Assembly (NCBI GenBank): GCA_016793505.1
Contig: JAEULW010000243.1
Span: forward strand, 1-42,696
Source: Methylobacteriaceae bacterium
Lineage (GTDB): Bacteria; Pseudomonadota; Alphaproteobacteria; Rhizobiales; Beijerinckiaceae
Reading direction: 5' to 3'
Length of the DNA stretch: 42,696 nt
Made by a program: the position numbers and the translations under genes. The first letter of the stretch is position 1, and the number at the start of each line of letters is the position of its first letter. The notes beneath the pieces are model-generated. The model made no database searches, was not told where the DNA came from, and saw only the letters and a list, made by a program, of their open reading frames with translations. Positions 8,313 to 16,265 of the stretch are shown here, piece by piece.

Positions 8313-9058
8313 GGCTGGCATTCGAGAAGGTCGGCGTCGGCTATGACGGCCGGCGCGTCGTGGCGGGCGTCGATCTGACGATCGACGATGGCGAGGTCGT
8401 CGCTCTGATCGGACCGAACGGCTCGGGCAAGTCCTCACTGGTGCGCGCCGCCGCCGGGCTTCTGGCGCATGACGGGGCGATCCGCTTCGGCGCAGGGCCG
8501 CGCGCGGCGGCGCGGATCGGCTACATGCCGCAGGACGAAGGACGCAGACCCGCGCTGACGGCGCTCGAAGTTGTGCTGCTCGGGCGGATGCGCGGCCTCG
8601 GCTTCCGCGTCGCCGACGCCGATCTCGACGCCGCCGAGGCGATGATGGCGGAACTGGCGATCGCCGGCTTCGCCGAGCGTCTGGTCGGCGAATTGTCCGG
8701 CGGCCAGCGCCAGCTCGTCTATCTGGCGCAGGCGCTGGTCGCCGAACCGGACGCGCTGCTGCTCGACGAGCCGACCAGCGCGCTCGACATGCGCCATCAG
8801 CTCGATGTGCTGGCGAGCGTGCGGCGCCTGACCCGATCGCGCGGCCTCGCCTGCCTTCTCGTGCTGCACGATCTCAACGCCGCCGCGCGCTTTTCCGACC
8901 GCATCGCCGTGCTGCACGAGGGCCGGCTCGCCTGTTGCGCGCCGCCTGAGGAGGCGCTGACCGCCGCGCGGATCGCCGAGGTGTTCGGCGTCGAGGCGGC
9001 GATCGGCCGGGCGCCGGACGGGCGGCCGACCGTTACGCCGCTGGCGGCGATCGGCTGA
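8309..9058 (+). CDS. ATPase of the chelate ABC importer (FecE/BtuD-like)
   Basis: A 249-aa ABC ATPase energising the upstream permease. Walker A GPNGSGKSS is at residues 35-43, signature LSGGQ at 129-133, Walker B ALLLDEP at 149-155, and the switch His in VLHDLNAAARF. The Q-loop is in YMPQDEG. The start is GTG at 8309, overlapping the permease stop (GTGA). It completes a binding protein-permease-ATPase importer with no missing part except an outer-membrane receptor. Confidence 0.93.
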   Translation: MRLAFEKVGVGYDGRRVVAGVDLTIDDGEVVALIGPNGSGKSSLVRAAAGLLAHDGAIRFGAGPRAAARIGYMPQDEGRRPALTALEVVLLGRMRGLGFRVADADLDAAEAMMAELAIAGFAERLVGELSGGQRQLVYLAQALVAEPDALLLDEPTSALDMRHQLDVLASVRRLTRSRGLACLLVLHDLNAAARFSDRIAVLHEGRLACCAPPEEALTAARIAEVFGVEAAIGRAPDGRPTVTPLAAIG

Positions 9059-9122
9059 TCTGCGCTTGTGTCCAGCACAGGCCCGTCGCAGGATCGCGCC
9101 GGGGCGCTCCGGAGACGGGGCC

Positions 9123-9923
9123 ATGGCGCATTTCGAACTCAACCGCACGCGCGTGTCGCAGAAGCGGCTGCCGGCCGTGCGCGGCACGCCTTTCGTCTAT
9201 GATCTGTGGGGGCCGTTCGATCGCAATGGCGACGAGGTCACGGTGCAGCTGCGCCCCGCCGTGGCCGGCGCCGTCAACCGCAAGCTCAAGCTCGACGACA
9301 ATCGCCAGCGCTACGAGCTGATCTCGTCGGGTGCGGCGCGCATCAGGCTGGAGGCGATGGCCGGCGCCGACGAATGGGACTGGTTCGACGTCGACGTCGC
9401 CACCAAGTCCTGGGCGCTGTTCCTCGACACCGACAAGCAGGCCTTCTGCTGGAAAATGGCCGAGGCGAGCGTCAAGGCGGCCAAGGACAACGACATTCCA
9501 CTGTCCGGCCTGCTCGCCTGCGCGATGTCGGAGAGCAAATGGGGCACGAGCGACATATTCAAGCAGACCGGCTGCCCTTTCAATCTGCAGAAGCCGGTCG
9601 ACTGGCTCTATCCCAAATGCAAGACGATGGCGCTGAAAACCAAGAACAAGGCGGGCTCGGACGCGGTTGCTCCGGCCACGTTCTGCGTCGCCGAGAGCCT
9701 CGAGGACGCGGCGCGGCTGTTCTGCGAATGGGTGCTGCATTTCGGCGAGTCGGCGAAACCGCCGCGCACCACGGGCCGCGACCTCTTGCTGAAATCGCGG
9801 TCGAAGCCGAAGGAATTCGCCGAAAGCCTGTATCTCGTCGGCTTCGCCGACAGCAAGAAGGAGCTGACGAAGGAATTCGGCGTGGTGTGGGAGAGTTTCG
9901 GTCTCGGCCGGTTCGATCCATGA
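9123..9923 (+). CDS. glucosaminidase-like protein, possible peptidoglycan hydrolase
   Basis: A 266-aa protein with an N-terminal beta-rich part (about 1-110) and a central helical part. In the latter, AEASVKAAKDNDIPLSGLLA, then MSESKWGTSDIF and CPFNLQ, resemble the glucosaminidase fold (FlgJ/Bax type), where an ESxWG(T/K)S motif carries the catalytic Glu. There is no signal peptide or membrane segment, which is odd for a wall hydrolase; it may be exported by another route or be part of a phage- or secretion-like apparatus. The ATG at 9123 is preceded by GGAG. Neighbours give no further hint. Fold assignment is moderate and activity is unproven. Confidence 0.5.
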   Translation: MAHFELNRTRVSQKRLPAVRGTPFVYDLWGPFDRNGDEVTVQLRPAVAGAVNRKLKLDDNRQRYELISSGAARIRLEAMAGADEWDWFDVDVATKSWALFLDTDKQAFCWKMAEASVKAAKDNDIPLSGLLACAMSESKWGTSDIFKQTGCPFNLQKPVDWLYPKCKTMALKTKNKAGSDAVAPATFCVAESLEDAARLFCEWVLHFGESAKPPRTTGRDLLLKSRSKPKEFAESLYLVGFADSKKELTKEFGVVWESFGLGRFDP

Positions 9924-9948
9924 GCCGGCGCGACGATTGCGGCGGCGC

Positions 9949-10236
9949 ATGAGCCGCGCCGGCTTCCGCGACGTCGCGCGCTGGCCCGGCTGGCTGGTCT
10001 TCCTCGTCATGGCCGCGGCGGCGGCCGCGCTCGCCTGGACCTCCTTCGACCTGCTGCGTCTCGCCATGGCCAATCGCGATCTCGTCGCCGAGCACGGGCT
10101 GGCGGCGCTCGCCGATGGCGGCCTCGCGCAGGCCCTCGAGATCGCGCTGCGCGGCCTGATCGCCCTCATCTGCTACCTCGTCTTCAAGACCGCCGAGGTG
10201 GAGCTGGTGGCGCGCTGGCGCCGGCCGGGCGGCTGA
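9949..10236 (+). CDS. small membrane protein, unknown
   Basis: A 95-aa protein with two strongly hydrophobic stretches, about residues 12-35 (WPGWLVFLVMAAAAAALAW) and 64-85 (IALRGLIALICYLVF), joined by an Ala/Leu/Asp-rich loop, and a basic tail. It starts at ATG 9949, 25 bases after the glucosaminidase-like gene, and may be co-transcribed with it. No known family recognised. A shared role with the upstream gene is only suggested by spacing. Confidence 0.55.
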   Translation: MSRAGFRDVARWPGWLVFLVMAAAAAALAWTSFDLLRLAMANRDLVAEHGLAALADGGLAQALEIALRGLIALICYLVFKTAEVELVARWRRPGG

Positions 10237-10320
10237 GCCCCCTCCCTTCCTCCGTCTTGGAAAGGGGGCAACGCCGGCTTATGAGGCTTGCCGACCATTT
10301 TTTCGTCGGGGATCGCCGCC

Positions 10321-11937
10321 ATGACCTATCAGCATCGTTCGCTCTTCCCGCTCGGCGAGGACCAGACGCCCTACCGGCTGGTCACGAGAGAAGGCGTGCG
10401 CGTCGAGAAAATGGGGGATCGCGAGATTCTCGTCGTCGAGCGCGAGGCGATCCGGCGGCTGTCGGAAGAGGCGATGGTCGACATCAACCATCTGCTGCGC
10501 CCCGGCCATCTCGCCCAGCTGGCGAAGATCCTCGAAGATCCGGAAGCGACCGCCAACGACCGCTTCGTCGCCTACGACCTGCTCAAGAACGCCAACATCT
10601 CGGCCGGGGGCGTCTTGCCGATGTGTCAGGACACCGGCACCGCCATCATCATGGGCAAGAAGGGCCGCAAGATCTGGACCGAGGGCGACGACGAGGGCGC
10701 GCTCGCCGAGGGCGTGCGCGACGCCTATCTGAAAAAGAACCTGCGCTATTCGCAGCTCGCGCCGTTGTCGATGTTCGAGGAGAAGAACACGCGCAACAAT
10801 CTGCCGGCGCAGATCGACATCTACGCCGAGGGCGAGGACGCCTACAAATTCCTGTTCGTGTCGAAGGGCGGCGGCTCGGCCAACAAGACGTTCCTGTTTC
10901 AGGGGACCCCTTCCCTCCTCACGCATGACCGGATGATCGCGTTTCTGAAGGAGAAGATCCTCACCCTCGGCACGGCGGCCTGCCCGCCTTATCACCTCGC
11001 CATCGTCATCGGCGGCACGAGCGCGGAACAGACTCTGAAGACGGTCAAGCTCGCCTCGACGCGCTATCTCGACGCGCTGCCGACCAGCGGCTCGGAGGAT
11101 GCGCACGCCTTCCGCGATCTGGCGATGGAAGAGGAAATCCACAAGCTGACGCAGAGTCTGGGCGTCGGCGCGCAGTTCGGCGGCAAGTATTTCTGCCACG
11201 ACGTGCGCGTCATCCGCCTGCCGCGGCATGGCGCGAGCCTGCCGATCGGCATTGGCGTGTCCTGCTCGGCCGATCGTCAGGCCAAGGCGAAGATCACGCG
11301 CGACGGCCTGTTCCTCGAGGCGCTGGAGCGCGATCCGGCCAAGTATCTGCCGCACGTCGACGAATCGAAGCTCGGCGGGCCGGTGGTCGAAATCGACCTG
11401 ACGCGGCCGATGGCCGAGATTCTGGCGACGCTGTCGAAGCATCCGATCAGGACGCGGCTGTCGCTCACCGGGCCGATGATCGTCGCCCGCGATCTCGCGC
11501 ATGCGAAAATCCGCGAGCGGCTCGAAAAGGGCGAGCCGATGCCGGCCTATTTCAAGGATCATCCGGTCTATTACGCCGGCCCGGCGAAGACGCCGGCGGG
11601 CTACGCCTCGGGCGCCTTCGGTCCGACCACGGCGGGGCGGATGGACTCCTATGTCGACCAGTTCCAGGCCGCCGGAGGCTCGATGGTGATGCTCGCCAAG
11701 GGCAACCGCTCGGCGCAGGTGCGCGAGGCCTGCAAGAAGCATCGCGGCTTCTATCTCGGCAGCATCGGCGGCCCCGCCGCGCGCCTCGCCCAGGACTGCA
11801 TCAGGAAGGTCGAGGTGCTCGAATATCCCGAGCTCGGCATGGAGGCGATCTGGAAGATCGAGGTCGAGAATTTTCCGGCCTTCATCGTCATCGACGACAA
11901 GGGGAACGATTTCTTCAAGGAGCTCAATCTGGGGTGA
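10321..11937 (+). CDS. fumA: fumarate hydratase, class I (4Fe-4S)
   Basis: A 538-aa iron-sulphur fumarase that interconverts fumarate and malate in the TCA cycle. The three cluster ligands match FumA/FumB: C102 in MCQDTGT, C221 in ACPPYHL and C315 in GVSCSADR. Other blocks are [37 protein letters not shown], and the C-terminal domain with [13 protein letters not shown] and VENFPAFI. Length matches the single-chain class I enzyme. The start is the ATG at 10321, which gives the family N-terminus; an in-frame upstream Met at 10288 lacks support. This oxygen-sensitive type often coexists with stable FumC elsewhere in the genome. Confidence 0.95.
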   Translation: MTYQHRSLFPLGEDQTPYRLVTREGVRVEKMGDREILVVEREAIRRLSEEAMVDINHLLRPGHLAQLAKILEDPEATANDRFVAYDLLKNANISAGGVLPMCQDTGTAIIMGKKGRKIWTEGDDEGALAEGVRDAYLKKNLRYSQLAPLSMFEEKNTRNNLPAQIDIYAEGEDAYKFLFVSKGGGSANKTFLFQGTPSLLTHDRMIAFLKEKILTLGTAACPPYHLAIVIGGTSAEQTLKTVKLASTRYLDALPTSGSEDAHAFRDLAMEEEIHKLTQSLGVGAQFGGKYFCHDVRVIRLPRHGASLPIGIGVSCSADRQAKAKITRDGLFLEALERDPAKYLPHVDESKLGGPVVEIDLTRPMAEILATLSKHPIRTRLSLTGPMIVARDLAHAKIRERLEKGEPMPAYFKDHPVYYAGPAKTPAGYASGAFGPTTAGRMDSYVDQFQAAGGSMVMLAKGNRSAQVREACKKHRGFYLGSIGGPAARLAQDCIRKVEVLEYPELGMEAIWKIEVENFPAFIVIDDKGNDFFKELNLG

Positions 11938-12283
11938 GGGGCGGCCCTCTCCCCGTGTCATCGAGGCCGGAGCGCAGCGGAGAGCCGGGATCCAGTCGGC
12001 GCCGTCGAGCACAACGCCAGACATTTTCTGGGTTCCCGCTCGCCCGCTGCGCGGGCGTCGGGAATGACAGTGAGGAAGGGCGCAACATCTCCACCCTGTC
12101 ATCCCGGCCGGAGCGCAGCGGAGAGCCGGGACCCAGTCGGCGGCGTAGAGCGCCATGCCTGGCATGGGTTCCCGCTCGCCGGCTTCGCCGGCGAGCGGGG
12201 TTGACAGCGCGGCAAAGCGCGCCCTCCCCGGTCATCCCGGCCCCGCGATTGCGCGCAGACTGCGCCGCTGCGAGACTGACGCC
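11938..12283. repeat. 346-bp intergenic region filled by two tandem REP-like units
   Basis: There is no credible gene here. Two related units occur, about 11957-12069 and 12098-12206. Each begins GTCATC and ends near TGACAG. Both share a 24-base identical core beginning CCGGAGCGCAGCGG (11967-11990 and 12108-12131), followed by CCAGTCGGCG, and later GGGTTCCCGCTCGCC. In each unit the outer ends are near-complementary, as expected of palindromic REP/BIME elements. Unit 2 holds a perfect 13-bp stem with a 3-base loop (12171-12183 pairing with 12187-12199). These are typical mobile-in-evolution intergenic repeats and may act as the fumarase transcript terminator. Confidence 0.8.
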
Positions 12284-13222
12284 ATGGCCGCGGTCGCAGA
12301 CCTCCCCACGATCGACCCCGACTCCGCCCGCCTCTACGCGCTCGTCGCGCGCACGGCGCGGCGCGCGGTGGTGTTCCGGCGCGGACCGTCGAAGCGGGTG
12401 CGGATGCTGGTGTGGAACCTCGCCTCCGACACGCTCGAGCCCGGCCAGTGGGTCAAGGGCCGCGTCTATGAGCGGCGCTGCGATCTGTCGCCGGACGGGG
12501 AATTCGTCGCCTGCTTCGTCGCCAACCACCGCCAGCCCTATTACGCGTGGACGACGATCTCGCGGCCGCCTTTCTTCACCGCGCTGCAGCTCTGGCCGAA
12601 GGGCGATTGCTGGGGCGGCGGAGGGCTGTTCGAGAGCGGCGCGCATTTCCGGCTGAACCATCGCCCCGGCGTCGGCGCAGGGCGCGGCCTCACGGAGATG
12701 GGGCTGGCGCCGGGCTTTGCGCCGGCGCGGCGGCTCAGGGTCGAGCCGCTGGGCGAGGCCTCGGGCTGGGGCGAGGACGATCCGATCCGGCTGCTGCGCA
12801 TGATCCGCGAGGGCTGGGCCGATCCGGGACGGCCGAGCGAGGCGAAACGCCATGGCGAGGCGGCGCGATTCTGGGTGACGTTCGAGCCGCCGCGCCAGCT
12901 GCGCAAGCCGCTCGCGAAGCAGAAGAAGCGCGCGCCGCTGTTCCTCTGCCTGAATACCCATGCGGTGCTGGAGCGGCAGGGGCGCTGGCTGGTCGAGACG
13001 GCGACGATCGAGAGCGCGGAAGGCGCCGTCGCGCGCGAACTCGGCCGGGTCGATTTCGCCGAACTCGATCACAATGGCGACGCGCTCTACGGCGCCGACG
13101 GCAAGCTCTGGCGGCTGCCGGCGCCGCAGATCGCCGGCTCGGTCCCGCGCATCGTCGCCGATCTGAACGACATGACGTTCGAGGCGATCGAGCCGACCGC
13201 CGAGGCGCGCCGGCCGATGTGA
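12284..13222 (+). CDS. conserved hypothetical protein, 312 aa
   Basis: I do not recognise the family. No signal peptide or membrane segment is visible. Blocks that look conserved are ARLYALVARTARRAVVFRRG, CDLSPDGEFVACFVANH, YYAWTTISRPPFFTALQLWP, GDCWGGGGLF and, near the end, LNTHAVLERQGRW with LDHNGDALYGADGKLWRLP. The repeated pattern of short beta strands with DG or NG turns suggests a beta-propeller or WD-like all-beta fold; that is inference. The start is ATG 12284 just after the repeat region. It lies 92 bases before dps on the same strand, with no clear functional link. Confidence 0.65.
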   Translation: MAAVADLPTIDPDSARLYALVARTARRAVVFRRGPSKRVRMLVWNLASDTLEPGQWVKGRVYERRCDLSPDGEFVACFVANHRQPYYAWTTISRPPFFTALQLWPKGDCWGGGGLFESGAHFRLNHRPGVGAGRGLTEMGLAPGFAPARRLRVEPLGEASGWGEDDPIRLLRMIREGWADPGRPSEAKRHGEAARFWVTFEPPRQLRKPLAKQKKRAPLFLCLNTHAVLERQGRWLVETATIESAEGAVARELGRVDFAELDHNGDALYGADGKLWRLPAPQIAGSVPRIVADLNDMTFEAIEPTAEARRPM

Positions 13223-13314
13223 CGGACGCGGCTTCGCACGGTGGATGGCCGTGGAACCGGAGGCGGGGCCGGGCGTTTCCGCCGGAGACCGACCGCATCC
13301 GGAAAGGACCCCGC

Positions 13315-13857
13315 ATGGCCATGGCGATGAAGCGCAAGCCCGACCCGGACGCCGGCGCAGCCGCGCTGGCGACGCCGACCGATCTGAAGCCGAGGGACGT
13401 CGAGAAAGTCGCCGCGGCGCTGAACGGCCTGCTCGCCGACGCCTACGTGCTCTATCTGAAGACGAAGAATTTCCACTGGCACGTCTCGGGCCCGAATTTC
13501 CGCGACATCCACGTCATGCTCGACGAGCAGGCGGCGGACATTCTCGGCTCGACGGACGAACTGGCCGAGCGGGTGCGCAAGCTCGGGGCGCGCACCCTGC
13601 GCTCACTCGCCGAGGCGCTGGAGCTGACCGGCCTTAAGGAGAACAACGAGGACTTCGTCCCGCCGCACGACATGCTCATCGAGCTGATGGAGGACAACAA
13701 GGCGGTCGCCGCGGCGATGCGCAAGGCGCACAAGGTCTGCGACGAGGCCGGCGACATCGCCTCGGCCAGTCTGATCGAGAATTACGTCGACCAGACGGAA
13801 AAGCGGACCTGGTTCCTGTTCGAGATGAGCCGCGCCGCCGGGCCGCACGGCCACTGA
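13315..13857 (+). CDS. dps: Dps-family DNA-binding ferritin-like protein
   Basis: A 180-aa Dps. It forms a dodecamer that oxidises Fe2+ with H2O2, stores iron and shields DNA in stress. All inter-subunit ferroxidase ligands known from Dps are present with correct spacing: H54 in NFHWHVSG, H66, D70, D81 and E85 in GSTDELAERV. The Lys/Arg-containing N-terminal tail (MKRKPDPD) fits DNA binding. The start ATG at 13315 has a GGAAAGGA ribosome site at 13301-13308. OxyR or other operators cannot be defined in the 92-bp upstream gap. Confidence 0.95.
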   Translation: MAMAMKRKPDPDAGAAALATPTDLKPRDVEKVAAALNGLLADAYVLYLKTKNFHWHVSGPNFRDIHVMLDEQAADILGSTDELAERVRKLGARTLRSLAEALELTGLKENNEDFVPPHDMLIELMEDNKAVAAAMRKAHKVCDEAGDIASASLIENYVDQTEKRTWFLFEMSRAAGPHGH

Positions 13858-13861
13858 GGCG

Positions 13862-14395
13862 TCAGCGGGCGCGCTCGTCGACCGCGACGCCGGGAACGCG
13901 CCGCGCCCCGCCGCGGGCGAGAGCGGCGCGCAACGCCGCACAGGGCTGCGCGCCGGCGACGGCGCGCGCCATGTCGCGCCGCGCCAGAAGGATCGCAGGC
14001 GGCGGCGCGAATTGCGCCGCCAGCCGCGCGAAAAGCCCGCCGTCCGCCGTGCGCGCCTCGAAGATGCGGCCGGGCGCGGCGTCACCCGCCGCCGCCAGCT
14101 GCAGGGCGTCGCGGGCCGGGCCGGTCCAGCCGCGGGCCGGCGCGAGGCCTGAGGGGACGAGCAGCACCCAATCGCCGCGCGCCGCCTGAGCCGCAGCGCG
14201 CCAGCTCTCCGCCGGCGAGCCGCGGAACAGCGCGCAGCCGCCCTCGTCGGCGAGGCGGGCGGCGAGCGGGTCGTCGAGCGCATCGACGATCGCCGCGTCG
14301 CGCAGAAGCCCGTCGACCGCCCCTTCGACGAGGCGGGCGAGGGCCAGCGCCAGGGCCGGTTCGGGCGCGGTGTGGAGGATCACGGCGGAAATCAC
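13862..14395 (-). CDS. short glycosyltransferase family 2-like protein
   Basis: A 177-aa protein. The N-terminus MISAVILHTAPEPALALALA, then LVEGAVDGLLRDAAIVDA and ARLADEGGCALF, follows the layout of rhizobial GT2 proteins (SVVIPTLN..., VDGLVREVIVADGGSTD..., AGC). A later ARGDWVLLVPSGLAPARGW resembles the second Asp region. The usual nucleotide-binding DGGSTD is replaced by DALDDP, so donor binding may be lost or altered. The start is GTG at 14395. It ends 4 bases from dps on the other strand and is divergent from the radical SAM gene. It could be a degenerate paralogue kept for another role. Confidence 0.55.
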   Translation of the reverse strand: MISAVILHTAPEPALALALARLVEGAVDGLLRDAAIVDALDDPLAARLADEGGCALFRGSPAESWRAAAQAARGDWVLLVPSGLAPARGWTGPARDALQLAAAGDAAPGRIFEARTADGGLFARLAAQFAPPPAILLARRDMARAVAGAQPCAALRAALARGGARRVPGVAVDERAR

Positions 14396-14426
14396 GCGCG
14401 CCCTATAGCACGGGCGCCGGGGCCTC

Positions 14427-14458
14427 TTGACGTCGCGTTGTGCGTTCCCTATCTGTTC
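14427..14458 (+). promoter_or_regulatory. SOS-type promoter with LexA box
   Basis: TTGACG at 14427-14432, 17 bases, then TATCTG at 14450-14455 form a good sigma-70 promoter. GTTC at 14444-14447 and GTTC at 14455-14458 are separated by exactly seven bases, giving GTTC-N7-GTTC. This is the known LexA operator of Alphaproteobacteria, and here it covers the -10 box, the position expected for repression. The radical SAM ATG is 37 bases downstream of the box. Confidence 0.7.
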
Positions 14459-14494
14459 TGTTCTAGGATCATTGTCCTGACGCCGGAGCCGGCC

Positions 14495-15736
14495 ATGCGC
14501 AACGCCCGACTCGCCGAGACCCTGCCGCTTCGCCCGCGCGATCCATACGCGCATATCGGCTCGATGCGCGGCGAGGCGCGCGCCTTCACGCCCGCCGACG
14601 AGGCGCCGGCGTCCCCCGCCGGCCCGGCGGCGGCGGCTGCGACGACCGTCCGCGAGGCGCCGGCGCGGCCGCTGGCGCGCAAGGGGCGCGGGGCGACGCT
14701 GAACGACAGCGGCCGCTTCGAGCCGCATCGCCGCGAGGCCGAGGACGACGGCTGGGGCGGTCTCGACGCGCTGCCGGCGCTGCGCACCGAGATCATCGCC
14801 GAGAAGGCGAAGACGGTGATCACCCGCAACGATTCGCCGGACATCTCCTTCGACCGGTCGATCAATCCCTATCGCGGTTGCGAGCATGGCTGCGTCTACT
14901 GCTTCGCCCGGCCGACGCACGCCTTCATGGGCCTGTCGCCGGGGCTCGACTTCGAGACGCGGCTGTTCGTCAAGGACGGGGCGGCCGAAACGCTGGCGCG
15001 CGAACTCGCCGCGCCCGGCTACAAGCCGCGCACCATCGCGATCGGCACCAACACCGACCCGTATCAGCCGATCGAGCGCCAGCATCGCGTCATGCGCGGC
15101 GTTCTCGAAGTGCTGGCGCGCGCCCGCCATCCGGTGGGAATCGTCACCAAGTCGTCGCTGATCCTGCGCGATCTCGATCTGCTCGCGCCGATGGCGGCGC
15201 AGGGGCTGGTCAAGGTCGCGATCTCGGTGACGACGCTGGACCGCAAGCTCGCCCGCGCCATGGAGCCGCGCGCCGCCGCGCCCGACTCGCGGCTGGAGAC
15301 GATCCGCCGCCTCGCCGAGGCCGGCGTGCCGGCCGGCGTGATGGTCGCCCCGATCATTCCCGGCCTGACCGACGTCGAGCTCGAGACGATCCTGACGCGG
15401 GCGCGGGCCGCCGGGGCGAGCGAGGCCGGCTACATCATGCTGCGCCTGCCGCTCGAGGTGCGCGACCTGTTCCGCGACTGGCTGATGACGCACCGCCCCG
15501 ACCGCATGCGCCACGTCATGGGCCTCGTGAAGTCGACGCGCGGCGGCAAGGACTATGACGCGCGCTGGGGCCTTCGGATGACCGGCGAGGGCCCCTACGC
15601 CTGGATCGTGGGCCGCCGCTTCGAGGTGGCGGCGGCCAAGCTCGGCTACGCCAGGGAGCGGCGCAAGCTGCGCTGCGACCTGTTCCAGCCGCCGGCGCGC
15701 GCGGCGCGGGCCGGCGCGCAGCTCAGCCTGTTCTGA
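14495..15736 (+). CDS. PA0069-family radical SAM protein (SplB-like)
   Basis: A 413-aa radical SAM protein of the PA0069/COG1533 type, related to spore photoproduct lyase. The cluster motif CEHGCVYC gives C129, C133 and C136 (Cx3Cx2C). It is preceded by SINPYRGC and followed by FARPTHAFMG, all hallmarks of this family. IAIGTNTDPYQPIE and VTKSSLILRDLDLL follow, as does GVMVAPIIPGLTD. The C-terminus ends in LSLF. Its substrate is not known; the link to SplB and the LexA-type box in its promoter point to DNA damage. The start ATG 14495 has GGAG at 14485-14488. Confidence 0.9.
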   Translation: MRNARLAETLPLRPRDPYAHIGSMRGEARAFTPADEAPASPAGPAAAAATTVREAPARPLARKGRGATLNDSGRFEPHRREAEDDGWGGLDALPALRTEIIAEKAKTVITRNDSPDISFDRSINPYRGCEHGCVYCFARPTHAFMGLSPGLDFETRLFVKDGAAETLARELAAPGYKPRTIAIGTNTDPYQPIERQHRVMRGVLEVLARARHPVGIVTKSSLILRDLDLLAPMAAQGLVKVAISVTTLDRKLARAMEPRAAAPDSRLETIRRLAEAGVPAGVMVAPIIPGLTDVELETILTRARAAGASEAGYIMLRLPLEVRDLFRDWLMTHRPDRMRHVMGLVKSTRGGKDYDARWGLRMTGEGPYAWIVGRRFEVAAAKLGYARERRKLRCDLFQPPARAARAGAQLSLF

Positions 15737-15878
15737 CCCGGCGCCGAAACAGACGGCGGCGCTGTCCCGGATTGACGCAACGGCAGGTCGCCCTGCGATC
15801 CACGTTAACCCGAAGGAAAGGCGGAGCTGCGCCTATGTCCGGGCTGACCCCTTCGCAGCGAAGGGCGGGAGTGAGGCG

Positions 15879-16259
15879 ATGGCGCTCGACGTCAACATGC
15901 CGATTCTGGTGGTCGACGACTACCGCACGATGATCCGCATCGTGCGCGGTCTGCTGACCCAGCTCGGCTTCACCGACGTCGACGAGGCCGCCAATGGCGA
16001 GGAGGCGCTCGCCAAGCTGCGCGAGAAGGACTACGGCCTCGTCATTTCCGACTGGAACATGGAGCCGGTCAACGGCATGGAGCTGCTGCGCCGGGTGCGC
16101 GCCGAGCGCGCCGACAAGACACGCTTCATCATGGTCACGGCGGAGTCGAAAACCGATCAGGTGCTGGCGGCGCGGCGCGCCGGCGTCGACAACTACATCG
16201 TCAAGCCGTTCAACGCGCAGACGCTGCGCGCCAAGATCGAGACGGTCTGCGCCGCCTGA
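15879..16259 (+). CDS. cheY: CheY-like single-domain response regulator
   Basis: A 126-aa receiver domain with no output domain. The acidic pocket is D13/D14, the phosphorylated residue is D58 (LVISDWNM), with T88 (MVTAES) and K109 (YIVKPF) completing the active site. MPILVVDDYRTMIRIVRGLL and the NMEPVNGMELL loop are closest to chemotaxis CheY or Caulobacter-type CheY-III proteins. No chemotaxis genes are adjacent, so its partner kinase is unknown. The 142-bp upstream gap shows no convincing promoter. The gene symbol reflects fold, not proven chemotaxis function. Confidence 0.88.
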   Translation: MALDVNMPILVVDDYRTMIRIVRGLLTQLGFTDVDEAANGEEALAKLREKDYGLVISDWNMEPVNGMELLRRVRAERADKTRFIMVTAESKTDQVLAARRAGVDNYIVKPFNAQTLRAKIETVCAA

Positions 16260-16265
16260 GGCGCC

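Noticed and set aside
10235..10270. GCCCCCT/AGGGGGC stem before fumarase as a terminator
   Set aside because: Short stem, large loop and no T-run after it.
10279..12165. 628-residue open frame opposite fumarase
   Set aside because: Antisense shadow of a well-supported gene, low-complexity composition and no motifs.
15805..15810. TTAACC half-site upstream of the CheY gene as a CtrA site
   Set aside because: Only one short half-site; no second half at the right distance.
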